From Cyanoderma ruficeps (Eukaryota; Chordata; Aves; Passeriformes; Timaliidae), in contig VZDJ01000049.1 in the NCBI GenBank assembly GCA_008694505.1, forward strand, positions 3,873,932 through 3,937,931: a DNA stretch of 64,000 bases. The letters are read 5' to 3'. The translations under genes and the position numbers were made by a program. Positions 61,347 through 64,000 of this stretch are shown in pieces; positions within the stretch are counted from its first letter, which is position 1, and every line of letters starts with the position of its first letter. The notes beneath the pieces were generated by a model. It worked only from the letters and a program-made list of their open reading frames with translations. It was not told where the DNA came from and searched no databases.

Positions 61347-64000
61347 GGCAGGGTGAAGGTGCATATATTCCAGAAGAACAGCATTTGGACACAAGCATCA
61401 AGACTTGCCTAGGAAGAAACCTGGAAGTTCCGGAATAGCCAATCAGCATGCACAATATCAACTCAGAAAGTCAACTATCACCTGGAAGCTCCAATTGACA
61501 ATAGACAGCATCACAAAAACTGCCATTCTCAGGAACAGAAACGCTTCTTGTAGGCCAAGCATGTAAAATTTATTTTGTTGTCTCCATCTACAGAGGCCAT
61601 CAAGTTTTTATTTGCACTGAAATGGGGTTTGGCTACAAGTATTGAAAGTTTATGTGTTCAAAATGCATCCTGTGACCTACAGAAACCAGGGACAGCCACG
61701 GAAAGTCCCTGAGAAAGTTCATCTCAAGGACAAGCACATGTATAAAGTGTTGAAAATGTCAGACAGGGATGACCAAAATGATATTTAGGATTAAATAAGG
61801 ATGTTTAAAGTTCAGTAGTACCTACATGAGCATGCACATGCTGAATGCAGACAATAATATTTTAAAACATGAATTAGTGCATTCAATTGTTATTAGGAAT
61901 GGAAAAAAATCCACCAAAGAAGATTCAAATAGCACATCTTTACTCCCATTCCCAGGCAGGCAGTATTTGTAAAGATGGACCAGCCTCTTAACAGGCAAGC
62001 ACCAATTCTTCCCAGGTACCATAAATGACCCAGCATGGAATAACACCAGCAGGAAAAATCAAGAACCGAAAATTAGATTCCGCAAAATTTTACAAGATTA
62101 TGGATAAGAATCAAATGGAAAGGAGATGCACATATCCCAAAGGAAAGTGTTAGTGGTCATTTGAGCAAGTTTTGTAGTTCTTAGGCCACAGAACAGCTGG
62201 AGAGTTCATTAGTGGTGAGAGTGTTTGATTCTACGTGACAGAAAAAGCTGCACCCAAAATGAGTGTCCTGATTTCTGAGCTGGTGGAGAAAGAAACACCA
62301 GCACCAGACTTTGGTAAAAGGATCATGTGGAATTTATTAAATGCTACCATCACCAACTATTCCAAGCATGGCTTTTTATTCTAGGTCAGACAAAAATAAA
62401 TGTTAATATTAAGAGATTTAAAATATGTATATTTTTAATTTAAGCAAGGGGGGAAAAAATCACCAAAAAAAGTCCCACAGATTTCCAAATGTAAACAAAT
62501 GTCTGGGCGAAAAAGCAATTGTTGTCACACATGCACAAGGTGAATTATGAGGCATTATTCTGACAAACTGATGTGTAACTCTGCTCAAGAGTTCTGTCAG
62601 AAACAGAATTTCATTATGGAAAAGAAAAGAAAGATTTAATAGATCTATAAAATAGTCGGAGCTCATTAAAAAACCACCACCTTCCAACCAGTAAAAGTAT
62701 TTAGTGTTCTTTATCTTGTTTCAAGTAAAGTCAAAGCAAACCATATAAACAGTTTTTCTATTTTATCTATTGTAGCTTTTTTTTTACACAGACCCAATAT
62801 CCATTCTATGTGGAAATAAATACTGGTTGCTGTGTAAATTAATTTCTTGTTTATTAAAATAATATCACATTCCCACAGGCACAGAGGGGAATTAGGAATT
62901 CCTCTTTTCAGATTTTACCTCCTCTATAAATCTTAAAACTTTATACAAAGTTAATTAAAAACTGTTGCAGTGCATAACTCACCATTACATATATCAGCTA
63001 ACATTTCTCATTAAGGCTACAGATTTTGCAATCGCAGCTGCTGCGTGGCAAATAAGTCCTTTTTATATGTATCCTTCATAAAACAGCCTCTGTTGCACAT
63101 TCCTATTGTTTTGACTGTGGTTTGTTATTTTTTCCCCTGGTAGATATGTACTTTTCTGCTATTGCTTTAAAACTGCTTTTACCTGAGAAGCAGGAGTTCA
63201 AATCCGGCACTTTACGAAAGCTCAAAAAGAAAAGACACTTCTTAGCAAACATCAGAGCAGAGCAAATAATTCACAACAATCATTTATTTATTGGATTTGC
63301 CATTTATTTTTCTATTCACCACAGATTGCTAAATTCTTATATGTAAATTATTCATGAATTTCTGCCAATGCTTCTGCCATTTAAATTACTGTGAAAATGG
63401 AGCTGCAATTATTCAGATTTCAACATTGGCTCTGTCAGGTTTTTGGGGTACTGGTTCTGTTCCATGATTGGTTGCAACTTGCCAATTTGGAATATGTTTC
63501 AAGCATTACACTTGAGTACACAGTTCAAAATTTACTTTGTCGGTTCTACACTCGCAATTTGTGCTCTGAATATAATGTTTTCTGACATTTCCATACTGAC
63601 AGAAGCTCTGGTGTAGACACAGCCATATCTTGCTCCAATGGACGTTTCAGTGGCATTATTTCAGTCATTTTCAGTGCCAAAGCCATTAGCAAAAAGCGTA
63701 AGACTGACAGAGGCGGTGTTTGACATTAACTGCCTCTGTGTTTTCTGCTATTTGAAAAGGCGCCTGAGTCAGGAGGGCTCTTGCTGACAACCCCAGCTGG
63801 TTGCTGCTCAAGCCATCCATAAAGTGTGAACCCAGCACTGCAGGGAGGAGCACAACAAATCCCACCCCAAGAGCCCAAAGGAAAGGGAAAGGAAGGGAAG
63901 TAGCAGTCCTTCCAAGCAGGAGGGACAGACCTTGGCTCGCTGGCCAGCTCCTTCCACCCAGGAGGGAGAATTCTGCCAGGGAGTGGTTAATCACTCTAGC
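61347..64000. other. Intronic DNA with no recognised gene
   Basis: AT-rich to about 63600, then more GC-rich to the edge with a GGAAAGG-type purine stretch at 63880-63900. No exon, CR1 or LTR was recognised. Confidence 0.5.

Larger units (their letters stand above)
47512..64000 (-). other. CDH13: CDH13 intron 2, partial
   Basis: This is the sequence upstream, in gene orientation, of the exon acceptor. It runs off the right edge and is at least 16.5 kb long. The intron is phase 1. No exon 2 or promoter is visible, so both should lie further right. Confidence 0.8.

Noticed and set aside
1..64000. Operons, tRNA, rRNA, CRISPR or other prokaryotic systems
   Set aside because: None was seen; the exon-intron structure, CR1 and LTR content show vertebrate nuclear DNA.

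Overview
This is vertebrate chromosomal DNA, most likely from a bird and possibly a songbird. Gene density is very low, the DNA is AT-rich and non-coding, and several truncated CR1 LINE fragments and LTR pieces of avian type are present. The one exon that can be recognised reads as bird T-cadherin (CDH13). The avian call rests on these repeats and on the exon's resemblance to remembered bird T-cadherin; no alignment was run.

Only one coding exon is supported: CDH13 on the minus strand at 47303-47511, flanked by good splice sites. By comparison with the human protein it is exon 3 and encodes part of the prodomain. The rest of the window is therefore intron. Positions 1-47302 belong to intron 3 and 47512-64000 to intron 2. 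Exons 1-2 and the promoter should lie beyond the right edge, and exons 4 onward beyond the left edge. CDH13 is a GPI-anchored atypical cadherin with very large introns, so a 64-kb window holding one exon fits.

The introns carry CR1 fragments (about 4.3, 9.7, 19.5, 32.1 and 61.3 kb) and ancient sauropsid repeats (about 35.6 and 51.3 kb). They also carry an endogenous-retrovirus LTR with a tRNA-Trp-type primer site (about 43.9-44.3 kb) and a solo LTR (53.0 kb). At 12.1-12.8 kb, two 178-bp direct repeats with TG...CA ends flank 382 bp. Simple and tandem repeats include a 12-bp minisatellite at 7.0 kb, an AT-rich island at 24.7-25.2 kb and an (AAACC)n array at 37.8 kb.

The most useful leads beyond the exon are the compact LTR-like element, a possible antisense terminal exon at 16.0 kb, three RFX X-box-like palindromes, and AT-rich stretches that keep CpG-containing palindromes and may be conserved intronic elements. 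I found no convincing sign of a wholly new biological system.
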